A stretch of 64,000 nt of DNA from Epiperipatus broadwayi (GCA_028023455.1 JAQFVV010000458.1:308001-372000); one strand, 5' to 3'; numbered from the stretch's first letter, positions 25,656 to 37,308 are shown. The notes: a model not told the origin generated them from the letters alone. Translations and numbers: made by a program.

Positions 25656-27374
25656 TGTAACTGCTCGATTGTTGTCCCAACTACATAACATCACTCAAAA
25701 ATATAAGTGCGCTAAGAATTGTAACCCGATCACCGATCAATTCCCGCTGCACATTGTCAGCTATTAAGAGCTGTAACCAAAAGCATATCATGCCATCTAT
25801 ATTATGCACCAAAGACCACAACCAACATCTGGAGCAACTTACCACAGACCAAACTAATGATATAACATAAACTTTTTATGATTTAATTTGATCGCAGCCA
25901 GGTGTACCGCCGAAGACCTATCATAGTAGTATGATAAAATCACATTAAACAAATTATAAGTATGTAATGTTATTATTATCTTTCAAAACCTTAATTTGCG
26001 ATTTTTATTGTATGAGACCCGATGGCCGACCATGTAAAAGATGGCATAATTTGTGGAACTACATAAGATTATGAAATTTTAAACTATCTATATGATTTTT
26101 AATACAAATGCTAGTCCAGGTAAAGCTTTTGAATAAATAAACATAAACTGCTTATAGTTTACTATATCATCAGATTCTTATTATACTGACAAATGACAAT
26201 TTAAAAACGTTAAGTAAATATATTCAATCATGTCATTATCTGGTAAATCTGTTTACAGGTTTAATAATCAATTATATTGTATACTAGAAATCAACTACGC
26301 AAAGCTAAAAATGATGGAAAAGGTAAATGGATTTTATTGTACTCATACATCATAAACTACCAAAGATGAAAAGCATCCAAATATTTTCTCAAAATATCAC
26401 TTCTAAACTTTATATCATGTTGACGATAGTATGTACTAAATGTATGCTCTATCCAAGGTTTATGATTTCTGATTTTACGAATGACAAATAGCAACGGCAC
26501 AGTAAGCGACTATAAATCAACATTTATTTACAAATTTATGAATAATAAGTAATTAATTCTAATGTTATAATTAAAGACATAAATAAACAAATAAAATAAA
26601 TAAATTATAATTCCATCAACTTTCTTCAATAACATATCATAGGTACTGTTTTTAAAAACCTAATCGTACCTTATATTTCAATTTGATATAATGAATGTAT
26701 TAGAGGAATTATACTATAATTAAACATCAACTCATGAAACATCTAATGCATTTCCAGATTTATTAATTCTATAGACCGTGAACGTTGCAATATAAAATAA
26801 ATAATATTATATCTGTAGGATTTTAGCTATATGCAATCTATTAAATAAAGGGAAAATTTAAAACCACATTCAGGTAAAATAATAATCGACCTAACAGTTG
26901 AATTATTATGAGGTGAAAATTTGAATAGAATGTCCTGCTACAATTTAATGATCTAACTTGATAATTATACTTACAAATGGAAGAAGATGATTTAGCAGTG
27001 AATAACTAAAATACTTTGCCCAACTTATATCTATGAAGTAAAAACCATATTCATGTGGATGCATTCATCTACACATAGGAATTAAATAACACTAAACGCT
27101 TGTGGATTTATACACCATCATAAAGCAATAAGTATAATTACACAATTCCGCGGATTAACCACCAGCTTACGAATGAGTGTAAAATACAAAAATGGCAATT
27201 AGCTAACTGTTGATTTAACCACCGGCACAGATTAATGCCTTTTAACATTATAAAACAAATACTACTATTTACTTCACATTAAAGTGCAAAATCATCCTCC
27301 TCAGTTATTCTGACCATTCAGAAAACACTAACATTTTAGCAAATGTGGGCTCCAGAAGTAATAAAATGTTACAC
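25656..27374 (+). mobile_element. LTR-like region upstream of the first gag-only element
   Basis: TGTAACTGCTCG follows a long TA run at 25656. GTTACA at 27369-27374 could be the matching end, only a few bases before gag homology begins. No TGG primer-binding site follows it. The start does not resemble the 3' LTR at 28170, so this may belong to a different insertion, or the element may be a recombinant. Boundaries are tentative. Confidence 0.35.
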
Positions 27375-27406
27375 TAATCAGGACAATACGACCGTTTGGA
27401 GGTCAA

Positions 27407-28147
27407 ATGGGGGAAGCTCCCGTAGAACATTTACGGAGCTTACGAAGATACTTTGACATAAATCCCATGCCAGAGGAGGGAAAGTTGGTGGTAGCGTGCA
27501 GTCATTTAAGTGGGAATGCCCAAGAGTGGTGGGACTCATTGTCCCAACAGCCCACATCCCTCGAGGAGTATCAGAGGATGATACGAGAGACCTTCTGGTC
27601 GGAAGACCACCAAGAACTCGTGCAGTCCCAAATCATGCAAGAAAAATACGGGGAAGAAAAGGAAGAAAATTTTTCTCAATTTTTTCACCGTCAAGTGGCG
27701 AGACTAAGGACGCTGGACGCGTGTCACATGTCTGAAAGTCACATCATTCGAATTGTAAGGCACAATATGCCTATGAACGTGGAAAGGATGATGTTGGGAA
27801 TGAGGAAGGCATCCATTGGAGAAATGGCGGAGCTGCTTAACGCTCTGGACATGAGTATATACGATCATAATGCACCGTTAGAGCGATGGAAGCAAGGTAG
27901 AGATAGGACAAATATCCAATGTGGGGCAGCAGAAGGACACACCAGCAAGAATGTCACACCTAGGAAGAGTGGTGAGGATGGTCATAGACCGAGATGGCCA
28001 GACGAACCGGAAGCTCAACGTCTGCCGGAGAAGCCGAAGCTCACACAAGAAAAGGGATCGTGGACACCGAAACAGAAAGGTGATCCCGGGGAAAGTAAAG
28101 GAGAAGAGTCGTGTAAGAAGCCATTCAAATACAAAGAAGGTATTTGA
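27407..28147 (+). CDS. Gag-like capsid protein of an LTR retrotransposon (N-terminally shortened)
   Basis: 246 codons from this ATG; the frame is open upstream only to about 27361 and adds PFGGQ, homologous to the 36154 gag. The core (residues about 1-145) matches the Ty3/gypsy retrotransposon gag domain: HLSGNAQEWWDSL, PTSLEEYQRMI, QEKYGEEKEENFSQFFHRQ and IIRIVRHNMP. Each has a counterpart in the gag at 36154-37308. The tail (about 150-246) is rich in K, R, E and P, probably for nucleic-acid binding, with no CCHC knuckle. Gag would form the particle that packages the element RNA. The coiled-coil N-terminus of the other copy is missing. No protease, reverse transcriptase or integrase follows; a purine tract and LTR start come 14 bases after the stop. 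Confidence 0.8.
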   Translation: MGEAPVEHLRSLRRYFDINPMPEEGKLVVACSHLSGNAQEWWDSLSQQPTSLEEYQRMIRETFWSEDHQELVQSQIMQEKYGEEKEENFSQFFHRQVARLRTLDACHMSESHIIRIVRHNMPMNVERMMLGMRKASIGEMAELLNALDMSIYDHNAPLERWKQGRDRTNIQCGAAEGHTSKNVTPRKSGEDGHRPRWPDEPEAQRLPEKPKLTQEKGSWTPKQKGDPGESKGEESCKKPFKYKEGI

Positions 28148-28160
28148 AGGCTATCGCACC

Positions 28161-28167
28161 AGGGGGG
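28161..28167 (+). promoter_or_regulatory. Polypurine tract before the 3' LTR
   Basis: AGGGGGG, then TA, then the TGTAAC LTR start. The tract-spacer-LTR layout repeats at 38134-38147 (GGGCGGGGAGA, TA, TGTAAC). Confidence 0.6.
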
Positions 28168-28169
28168 TA

Positions 28170-29763
28170 TGTAACAAACGGGTTCGAATACACGCATATG
28201 TAAAATATGACATAATTGATAGTGTTAATGTAGGGACCATGCATAAACAAATAAATAAAAGAATATATGTAAACGGTCATTCGAACCCGGTTACAAGTAA
28301 TGTAGATATAGCGTATGTGTGAGTATAAAAATATGTAGTTAATATCAGAGGGGTTGTGATCACTTATATATGTAGAGCTGTATAAAGCGCAATTAATTAT
28401 TCTTAGATAGATTTTATTCACATAGTTTTTTTTTGAGTTTATTAATAATTTTGGTAACACGTGTTTTCTTTTGTTGAGTCACCTTGTGAACATGTGAGAA
28501 CTGAAATAGGATGAGTGAATTGCTGTAGGCAGTTTGGTAATAACTGGCACCGGGAAGGCGGAAAACTGGTCCGTGGATATAGTTTTTTTTTTGTGTTGAA
28601 GAACAATGGAAGGACTGGTCAGCGGCGTAGGAATATGCAGAAAGATTTGAAAAGTTAAAGGTGAATACAAAAGAACTTTTTTTTTTGTCTTGCGCTCGAG
28701 TGGAGAAAAGGAAAAGAAAAAAAAAAGAGAAGCGGCTTGAATCCTAACAAGGAGGACGCAAAGATTTTTCTTAAGAAGTTTTAATATTTTTTAGTCAGAA
28801 AATGTCAGGGTAATTGGATTGTGCGCTAGTCGTTACTCGACTCCGAGGATACTTGTCATGAATTCACCTGACCGGATTTGCGAACTGTCATAATAAATCA
28901 AGAGATTTTGTTCCATCAAGGAAATGTTGACCAAAATCGTTCGAGATTTAGACCTTTGCGAAAGAGTACACCAACTACTCCACCTCTGAAACCTGTCGCC
29001 GGACCTAACGACCATTGGAACTGTTTGCCTTCCGTGAGATCCACCAGATTAAGTTCTTGGCCAGACGTCAATACAGACTTGTTTAATCGAGTGAGTCCAG
29101 GTAAAGTGACACGTCACCAACTATTTTCTGTATATGTATCTCAATAAAGAATTCGTGTTACCTCAGTTAATTGCTATATTAAAATTTTATATTTAAAGTT
29201 AGATATATGACTATATTAATCATACAGCTCACATATATATGTATTTGCATTATTTGATGTGTGGATGAATGAGCGTGATATATATATGTGTGTATGATAA
29301 TGGATGGCCTGAGTGTTTGCATAGCAATCATATATGTAGGTCCGAATGAGATTTATTGGGAGGGTATATGATCAAGTAGAATAAATCCCATTAGACCCGG
29401 GTTAGATTAAGGATTTCGAGCTTTAAGCTATCGCAAAATAAATATGCGTAAGACAGTGTGGGTTAATTTATAGCCTTGTTCTCTAGATAGACAGATGTCC
29501 CCAACCTTGAGATTGAGCTAGTTCGGTGCGTCACCACATCAGATAGACATCAGAACCTATATATATGTTTTTGAGGAGGTAATTCCTACCTATTGGTAAG
29601 ATTGGCGCGTGAGATGGGTTCAAACCATGCTCATAAATACCTCTCATCGAAGCTTCGGGTGAGAATCCAAAATGGAGGAATATAGATATGTCGGTGGGTG
29701 TTATAATATATATATATAATAAAAAGTCAGATGTCACATGCATTATATATAGCTTGCACTTAC
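28170..29763 (+). mobile_element. 3' LTR of the first gag-only element (right end approximate)
   Basis: Starts TGTAACAAACGGGTTCGAAT right after the purine tract. AATAAA near 29141 would be the polyadenylation signal. CTTACA at 29758-29763 is a plausible end, just before the fold-back element. An alternative end is GTTACA near 28294: the first ~125 bases are bracketed by TGTAAC..CGGGTTCGAAT and its inverted copy ATTCGAACCCGGTTACA, which could instead be a very short LTR or a hairpin at the LTR start. A TGG with CACCGGG near 28550 looks like a primer-binding site but is not in the expected place. Confidence 0.45.
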
Positions 29764-29773
29764 AAATATGTAG

Positions 29774-30132
29774 AATTAAGAGCATGCTAATGAGCTCTGA
29801 ACAAGCTTTTTTAATTTATTTATGATAAATGCTACTACAAGAGAAGGCATTCAAATCATTTTTATCTTGGATTGTCCTCATCCCCAGACCGGTTTCAACC
29901 TATGGGTCTCTTCAGTGAGCAGGTGAGACCTTAGATTCAAAAAACCAACTCAAGCAGTTGGTTTTTTTTAATCTAATGTCCCAACTCCTCACTGAAGGGA
30001 CCATAGGTCGAAACCAGTCTGGGGATGGGGACAATCCAAGATAAAAATGATTTGAATGCCTTCTCTTGTAGTAGCATTTATCATAAATAAAATAAAAAAG
30101 CTTGTTTAGAGCTCATTAGCATGCTTTTAATT
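29774..30132. repeat. Palindromic fold-back element, ~359 bases
   Basis: The two halves are inverted copies with few mismatches. The left half runs from AATTAAGAGCATGCTAATGA and the right half ends in its complement (CATTAGCATGCTTTTAATT). Internal landmarks pair too: GGATTGTCCTCATCCCCAGAC with its complement near 30020-30045, and AAAAACCAACT/AGTTGGTTTTT around a CAAGC loop near 29950. There is almost no central spacer, so one strand could fold into a single long hairpin. No coding capacity; probably a MITE-like non-autonomous element. Confidence 0.85.
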
Positions 30133-30170
30133 TTATATATATATATATAGTAACCAGTTGAATTATGTAA

Positions 30171-30245
30171 CACACACTAATATAGGGTGTGCATATATAT
30201 ATAAATATGAATAACACACTAATATAGGGTGTGCATATATATATA
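30171..30245 (+). repeat. Tandem duplication of a ~40-base TA-rich unit
   Basis: AACACACTAATATAGGGTGTG followed by CATATATATATAAA occurs twice in a row. The unit contains CACAC..GTGTG, so each copy can also form a small hairpin. Confidence 0.75.
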
Positions 30246-30514
30246 AAGTTGAATGAAAAGTAGAAATAAACACAAATATAAATTTTTGTAGATATTTTTT
30301 TATATTTCCTAAAATAAAATAATAATAAGTAAAGGGTTAAATAGCTGAGTTTAAAGTAAAATTTTGTTATGAATTAAACTTTTAAAATGGTCTGATAAAT
30401 AATATTTGTAATTCTGAATTTGAAATTACAAAAAAAAACAAGCATAATTTATTTTTAAAATCTTTTATTTAAAACTTGTAATTATAAATTTTATTAAAAG
30501 CTCACTATTATTTC

Positions 30515-30637
30515 AGTAATAGTTTTAACAAGGCTGTAAACCTTAGCAATGAGCGTCTGAAAAAATGTCACTAGTGCTAGTGACAATTTTTTCAGATGCT
30601 CATTGCTAAGGTTTACAGCCTTGTTAAAACTATTACT
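30515..30637. repeat. Near-perfect 123-base palindrome
   Basis: AGTAATAGTTTTAACAAGG at the left end is answered by CCTTGTTAAAACTATTACT at the right. The arms (~57 bases) carry only a few mismatches and meet at CACTAGTGCTAGTG. Like the larger fold-back 0.4 kb upstream, it is probably a short inverted-repeat element. No target duplication was confirmed. Confidence 0.85.
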
Positions 30638-32827
30638 TAAAACTTGTATAAAATATCTTTTTAAATTAATGTTTGTTTGCTTTTCTACTATGTAGTTAAA
30701 AATCTTTGTAGATGAAAAATCCTAAAGGATTATCACATCTTTGGTCAAATTCCAAAGTTTAAAATAAAAATTTGAATATCCACATTGATAGAAATTTCGA
30801 GCTTGTTTTCAAATGGATTAGACAAATTGAAAACAGCCACTTTGTTTTTGTCACCTAACCTAACCAAGGTTATAAAAGAGTGATAAAATATATCAGTTAT
30901 TTTGGATTGTAGATTTGTATGAATTGAACAGAACAGCTTGGCTTCAAAATTTATTTGAATAAGTGGCAGCAATTAGTTGAACAAAATATGTAGCTGCAGT
31001 TTGTTGTTAGCTGTAGCAGAGAGTTGGCAGAGTCACCACAATGAACTGATGTAGCTGAAGGCAAAACAATAGATCCAGGACTGCTACTATTTTTCTTTGC
31101 AAGGATTTTGCTTTTCTTGAAGCTGGGTCACTTCTAAATAAATAGCCTAAAAATGAGGACAAAATACTTAGCAGTGCTATGACAAGCTCCTATGATGATC
31201 CAAGGGAGTACAGTGCAGTGGCTGTCCTATAGATTACTGGAGACTTTTGATTCATGAGGCCAGGGTCACTTCAAAGGGTTCATCTAGCTGCTTGAACATG
31301 TTCTAGAAGACAGCTTGACAATTGCTTGGACTACAAAAGCTCATGGTATGCCAGCCAATTACTTGAATACTTTTCTCTGATGATGACCACAAGCCCATAA
31401 TTATAGTTTTTGTGATGGGCTAGAAACCAGCTTACCAAGAGAAAGCACAAAGTAATTGATGTACTTATGCTACTGTTTAACTATACATGCAGAGAAACCC
31501 AGATAAATTTTTTGCAAGTATCTACAGTGAGTTATTTTATTTTACTTTTCCTTAAAATGACTTTTTAAATTATAAATTAATAACTTAAAGTTAAAAAGAA
31601 AAAAGTAAAGAATTCATTTGAGTCAAATATCTAAAAGGAAGATGATTTGATATATATTTTTGAAGAAATTGTTTTAGTAATTCCTTAAAAAAAGATATTA
31701 AAATAATATATACTTTCAATATTGAATTAATTAGAAAACAGATAACATTATTGTAACAACTTGAAATAGATAAAAGCCAGTGTGTGTGTATACATGCATA
31801 CTCATATATGTAAAATTTAATATTTTTTGATTAAATGTCAATTCATTTTTGTTAATATTAATTGTATATTATAAATCGCACATTTGTGCACACATATATG
31901 TGAATCAATGTAACAATTTAAATGTTGAATAGAAGTTATTTAAATCTCAATGTGACCATTTGAAATTTTGTATTATAATCAAAATCAGAAAGCTTGTGTG
32001 TGTAATTTTATTTTTATAAGACCGTAAACTCATTTTTTATTTTTATTAATAAACTTATTTAACTGTTAAAAATTATTTCCATCATCTCTTGGTCACATAC
32101 AGTAATAGAGTTTATGTTCCCTGAGCTAGATTCGTGCACAAGATGAATGTATGAATGGAGATGTGTACTTAGTGCTGTTGGGGCATCCAGCAATGATCAA
32201 TCATCATCCTGGTTGGTACAAAAAGTAATACTTTTTAAAGCACATGCATTATATTTTATTTGTCTTATTTAAAAATTAATTTATACTTGGCCAGTACAAG
32301 TGGCCTAAGCATTGATGATGATAAGCACGTTTTTACCTCCAAGCATTATTGTTTTGATTTCTGATTATTGTGTATTTTAATGGATGGACACTAAGATGGT
32401 GCATTTATGTTATGTTTAAATAATTTCCCAAGGTGGCAAAGGCTCAATAGTTAGCCTGGTCTACAGAAGACCCATTTCTGATCCAGTCACAAGGTTAATT
32501 GTTGATTTATATTGTGGATTTTATTATGTTGTGGACAATTCATGTTAATGAATGGTAGTTTCTCTTGAGTACTTATACTTAATTATAATGCTGGTTGATA
32601 TATGATTGATGTATAGTTATTTTAGTTGCCCTTTTGAGTTAGCTGAATGATCTCTCAATATTCTCAGAGATTTCCTAATATCATACTCTTATAATTTAAT
32701 TTTACTGGGGTTGATGATGATTTTTCTCTTATCCCAGGTTATCCCCGGTTCACCTCAGGCTAACTCATCCCATTACAATATATATATATATATATAATTT
32801 GATTTACAATTTAAAATGAGAAAATGT
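30638..32827. other. Unassigned sequence with two less AT-rich stretches
   Basis: 30740-31500 and 32090-32530 are more complex and less AT-rich than their surroundings, but I find no frame with family resemblance on either strand. They may be old DNA-transposon or SINE remnants. Confidence 0.4.
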
Positions 32828-33715
32828 GTTGAATCAGCTCCACACTTGTTTGTAGCAGATGGTGATGCTTTTCATGTATCTGGTGTTGCCCCAATTTTAT
32901 GAATGTTGTCATTTTATAAAATGATTCAAAATACATTTCTTTTACAAATCAGTTAATTCGAAAAACTTTGATGTTCTTTATAACCACAAAAACATGGCCA
33001 TCCAAATTAATGTATCAATATATATAAGATCACTCTTTCCAAAATGTCCCCTGTTCACTTCTGCTCAACTGTTCCAATTCAATTAATAATTTCTTTTTTT
33101 TTTACTTTCTCCGAAACAAGAGTTTATCAGCATTTGAATTTCTTTCTCTGGAATGCTTTTAACATTTCTTTCTTTTTTATCATTTTTGGTATTTTTATCC
33201 ATCAAACATTCATTAGAGTTTTCTAGGAATTTAAAGTAGTTAAGTACTGTATTAAATAACCAAGAATTGCCTAGAGGAATATACAGTCAATTCTTTTCAT
33301 TACCCTTATTAAAGTAAGGTAACATAAAAAAATTTATATTGAAACAATCAATAAAAAAATTATTTGCATATAATTGTATTTCTCAATTTTGTAATAACAT
33401 ATTTAAAAAAAAATATTTTGAAATAAATAATTATACCTCCTTAATCCCTTTCTTTTTTCATTTTGTTTTCTTTTAAAAAAATTACAACATTTATCTCCCT
33501 TATATATGTATATATCTCACTCCTCATACATTATATTTAATTATATTGAAGACAATTTAAAATTTACATGATTCAAGGGTAGTTGGTAAGTGCTATTTAA
33601 TTTCATTGTAACAGGGTTTGAACCTGGCTACTGTTACAACAGTTTAAGCATTTTTATAATATATATCATTTTCATTTTATTTTTTTATATATGTAATACT
33701 TTTGTGTATATATAT
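32828..33715. repeat. Flanking repeat A (left copy)
   Basis: Matches 39294-40260 in the same orientation, through landmarks GTTGAATCAGCTC, ACATTTCTT..CAAATCAGTTAATTC, ACATGGCCATCCAAATTAA, CTTTCCAAAATGTCCCCTGTTC, GTATATATCTCACTCCTCAT and CAAGGGTAGTTGGTAAGTGC. Divergence is moderate, with many substitutions and small indels. It ends where the 33716 LTR begins. On the minus strand both copies keep a frame with KKEMLKAFQRK and LLIELEQLS then EQGTFWKE, and here a TTTAAATTCCTAG splice-acceptor-like string precedes it, so the repeat may include a captured exon. Confidence 0.8.
33575..33650 (+). repeat. tRNA-like SINE head within repeat A
   Basis: GGGTAGTTGGTAAGTG (A-box-like) is followed ~25 bases later by GGTTTGAACCTGG (B-box-like). 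The same pair occurs in the right copy near 40112-40160, there with a shorter tail. This suggests repeat A ends in or contains a tRNA-derived SINE. Confidence 0.5.
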
Positions 33716-35777
33716 TGTAACGAGACAGCGTTACATCAGTATTAAATCTAGGAAGCATAGATCAGAACGGGACAAATCGATAAACACACACACACCAGCA
33801 AGCAGCCTAAAACACTCGTAATTTTATTTTCGTAACGTGTAATAGTTTTGTTTTCTCTCATAAATACATTTATAAAACACATTGATAAAATACAGACGGT
33901 AAACGTCTAATTAAATGATTAAAGCTTTTAGATAATAAAAAAATAAATAACAAAACATAATTTGCTCTCCTAAATAATAAAATATAATATGCTCTCCTAA
34001 ATAGTAAAATATAATTGTCAATCAAAAACACCACGGGGAATTTAAAAATGTTTATTTTAGAAATATAGTTTTAACTAGAATAAAACTTAGAGAAAAGATT
34101 TGAGGAAAAGATAAAATGCTCGACTTCTAAATTTAAAATAGCTTGTATTGTTCTGGTAAAACACACGCACACACGCATGCATTCGAGGTGTGAAGGATAA
34201 GGTTGGTTGAGTGAGATTGCAAAATGAGATTGTCTCAAAATAAATATTGCCTTTAGCACAAAGAGTGAGTGAACAGGTAGCTCAAACGCGGACCTGAACG
34301 ACAACTCCAGGAGCAAGGAACTCTGGGGGTAGATTGGATCCCAAGATATGGATCAACCCTTATAAATACCAGTCAAAACCTATTCAATGGTTCGATTCGA
34401 TTCATTTCGATTGATACGTTATCATTGCTGTTGTTTATTCTCAGTATTCCGAGTTATCACCTGCTCATTTTTATTCCGATGCTTATGCTTTTATTTTAAC
34501 AATAAAATTGTTCTGAATTAGCTTGATTTATTCCTCAGTTTGAAGATGATCATTATGAAATTAATACCAAGAGCGTCGACTGTCATGAGGGGCTAATAAA
34601 CCCTTCAGTGACTGATCGGCGCTCCGCTACTGAAATATCTCCGAAGCTATGAAATTCCGATAACATCGTCGTGTGAAGTTGATGCTCCTAATAATAGAAA
34701 TGTTCCGTGAAATACCCAAACTCGTCCAGACCAATCAATGTTCGTTGTAACCAAGACAAATCCTAGGTAAATATGTTTTATATTATGTTCACTCACTCAA
34801 TTTAGAAACTCATAAGGCAATCTCGTAATTAACCAACATAAATTTGCACAAACAAATCTTAAAACTTTCCTCATCATGATAGTTTATCTTTGTTACAGAA
34901 CTTTGTAAACATGAACTTTGAACTTAAGCGAAGCTCAGGAAAGATAATATATTTTATCAACTAGAAAGGAACTTTATCTCGTTATTCACATTATGTTATG
35001 ACTAATTATGATTCTCTGTGAGCGTGAATGTATGTGCGCGTGTGTAATAAATCAATTAACAATGTTTTCTTTTCATATTTAATAAATTGTCAATATCTAA
35101 TCAAGTCGAGCATTTCTCAAATCTTTTCACACACACTCAAAACCGTAGTTTATTTATTTTTTAATGACTTATCTTTGAAGTATATTTAGTTAAATTTAAT
35201 TTTCATTTCAATTTATTTACTGTATTAATTATGTCAACATCGTGCCGTAAGTCACGATGTTTCTTAGTTAACCTTAGTTAAGATAGATTTAAGAGCGGGC
35301 GGGTCTAGAATCAATCAAAGTAAACGTCAAATAATTATGTTATATACGATAGATCGGGGGGATGAACTTGTAAGCCTTGTGTTCGGGGCGTAAACGAACA
35401 ACCTCATAGGTCAGTGACAACCAATAAATGAATCTTATGCCGTAGTCGAGTAATTAGAAAACCATGCTGATTTTTCATTAGCGGACAATGCGTCTTTTCC
35501 GGGAGGAGTCGTCCTAGAACAATCATGTAACAACCTTGAGAAACCTTATTGGTCCATGCTGGGAGTTTTGAGCTAGTGGGTGGGATTAGACTTCGAAATC
35601 GTTTTGACATGATGTAAGGTGATGCGAGTAATTAAAATCAACTTAAATAATCGTATCTGGCGCCCCCTTATGTGGATCGTGAATAACTGTCGATGTAAGA
35701 AAATAAATAAAGCCTTACGCTATGTCATGTTTATTTCGAAGCCCGTAATCTCGGTTATAGATAGGCGGCCGGTTACA
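33716..35777 (+). repeat. 5' LTR, 2062 bases
   Basis: Starts TGTAACGAGACAGCGTTACA (itself a short inverted repeat) and ends GGTTACA, so the termini form a TGTAAC/GTTACA inverted pair. TATAAATA lies at 34361-34368 and AATAAA near 34501, giving a U3-R layout and a very long U5 of about 1.2 kb. The match with the 3' LTR runs from the first base to about 34509. An antisense 81-codon frame (34071-34316) is open in both copies, which near-identity alone explains. Confidence 0.85.
34361..34368 (+). promoter_or_regulatory. TATA box of the 5' LTR
   Basis: TATAAATA, about 140 bases upstream of the AATAAA near 34501. The spacing is conserved in the 3' LTR copy. Confidence 0.6.
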
Positions 35778-35778
35778 T

Positions 35779-35798
35779 TGGCGCTTCCAACGTGAGGC
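35779..35798 (+). promoter_or_regulatory. Primer-binding site
   Basis: TGGCGCTTCCAACGTGAGGC begins one base after the LTR end. It resembles the common lysine-tRNA-type site (TGGCGCCCAACGTGGGGC) with a two-base insertion and one change. It would prime minus-strand synthesis from a host tRNA. Confidence 0.6.
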
Positions 35799-36153
35799 TA
35801 GTATAAATGACGCTTCTAAACATAAAGATAAAGCAAATCTAGATACTAGCAAAAGCGGCCGAACCTGGGAGAAGACGCGGAAATGTTTATGTAAACAAAA
35901 GCTGAAAAAAAAAAATAAATAAACAAACGGAACAAAATCGCGGCGATTCTTAACATCGCAAATATGTAAACAAAACATCGGGAACCGGAGCAAAATAAAC
36001 AAATAAATAAAACATAGCAGGAGATAAGGGAGCGGACGCCGATCGGTCGCTGTCACCATAAAACGAATAAAATCAAAAGTAAAAAGAACCACATTCCCGT
36101 AAACAGTAGTGACAAAAGTTAGAATAGGACAAAGATAAAATAAACATCAAATC

Positions 36154-37308
36154 ATGGAAGAAGAGACAAATGAGGACATGTGGGAACAGACGGGAGAAAG
36201 TCCCATCCAGTTCAAAAAACAGGATACGCAAAATGAAGGGGATATCAAAACCCTAATAAGGATGATGACGCAAATGATGGCCGAAATGAGGGAAGATAGA
36301 GAAGAGCGGAGAAGAGAGAGGGAAGAATTTAGAGAGGAGATAAGGCAACTACTCGGGGGAAAGGAAAGGAAGCTAGAAGAGGACAAAGGGGAGGAGAGTA
36401 GTTTAACCCAAGTTAAGGAAGAAATAACTCAGAATGCGTCGAAGACGGACAGGACGGAGGCAGACCTGAGGGAGCTAAAGGAGAAAGTTGAGATCCTAAC
36501 GGAGGACGTAGGAAAAGGCGAGAGGCATCAGGACGTGATGAAAGAAGCGATCAGGCAGACTGAAGAGGTGTGTCATGAAATTAGGCAACAACAGGACGAG
36601 GTCCGAGAGACAATGGGGGAGTGGGGACAGAGAATTCAAAGGATTGAAGCCGACCAGGGGCATGGGAACATGAGTAGAAGGATGGAAGAGATGGAGAAGA
36701 GATGGGAAAGGCAAATGTCGCAACGGGACACAAGTCATGTATGGGCGGAGAGGCAGATGAAAATCGAAATATTTAGAGCCGGGATGAACGAAAACCCAAT
36801 GGACCACCTCGAAAGCGTCAGGAATCTGTTTCGAGAGCCGACGGAGAGAGAACCAGATCGAGTAAATATTGCGAGCGGCTACTTACAGGGCCCAGCGAGA
36901 GACTGGTGGAGAACGCTGGAGTTTAAACCCCGGTCATATGAGGAGTATAAAGAGGAAGTCTTGCGGTGTTTCTGGAACACAGCACGCCAGGAGGGGACTT
37001 ATTTTAGGATCACTAGGGAGAAGTATGGGGGAAGGCCCAACGAGACGGCCACACAATTTTATTATCGGCAGGTGGCGAGCCTTCAACAATTGCCTGCATA
37101 CCCTATGACAGAGACGCAGATCATATCGATAATCAGACACAATATGCCGACCACCCTGAGACGCATGATGCTGGGAAGGGATTGCAAAGGAATCCATGAA
37201 ATGGGGGAATTGGTCGCGAAATTCGAACAAGAAGAGGGAATAGGGGGGCCGATGGAGGGGTCTAGTAATGAACACCCCAGAAAACGTGTACCACCGGACC
37301 GATACTAG
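36154..37308 (+). CDS. Gag protein with long coiled-coil N-terminus
   Basis: 384 codons. Residues about 28-195 are rich in E, K, R and Q with heptad-like spacing (MREDREERRREREEF, LRELKEKVEIL), predicting a coiled coil. Residues about 200-350 are the Ty3/gypsy-type gag domain: GPARDWWRTLEF, RSYEEYKEEVLRCFW, REKYGGRPNETATQFYYRQ and IIRHNMPTTLRRMMLG. Two of its most conserved pieces (RHNMP, MMLG) are shared with the gag at 27407. No CCHC knuckle; the short tail is basic (HPRKRVPP). Gag proteins assemble the particle around element RNA. The chosen ATG is preceded by stops in frame. Base composition is clearly less AT-rich than the surroundings. The frame is intact, consistent with a recent insertion. 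Confidence 0.87.
   Translation: MEEETNEDMWEQTGESPIQFKKQDTQNEGDIKTLIRMMTQMMAEMREDREERRREREEFREEIRQLLGGKERKLEEDKGEESSLTQVKEEITQNASKTDRTEADLRELKEKVEILTEDVGKGERHQDVMKEAIRQTEEVCHEIRQQQDEVRETMGEWGQRIQRIEADQGHGNMSRRMEEMEKRWERQMSQRDTSHVWAERQMKIEIFRAGMNENPMDHLESVRNLFREPTEREPDRVNIASGYLQGPARDWWRTLEFKPRSYEEYKEEVLRCFWNTARQEGTYFRITREKYGGRPNETATQFYYRQVASLQQLPAYPMTETQIISIIRHNMPTTLRRMMLGRDCKGIHEMGELVAKFEQEEGIGGPMEGSSNEHPRKRVPPDRY

Noticed and set aside
35656-35675. TGGCGCCCCCTTATGTGG as the primer-binding site
   Set aside because: It matches a lysine-type site for only eight bases and follows no LTR-like end; the TGGCGCTTCC site at 35779 follows GGTTACA and fits better.
36496-37275. Minus-strand ORFs of 103 and 113 codons
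   Set aside because: Shadows of the intact gag gene on the other strand.
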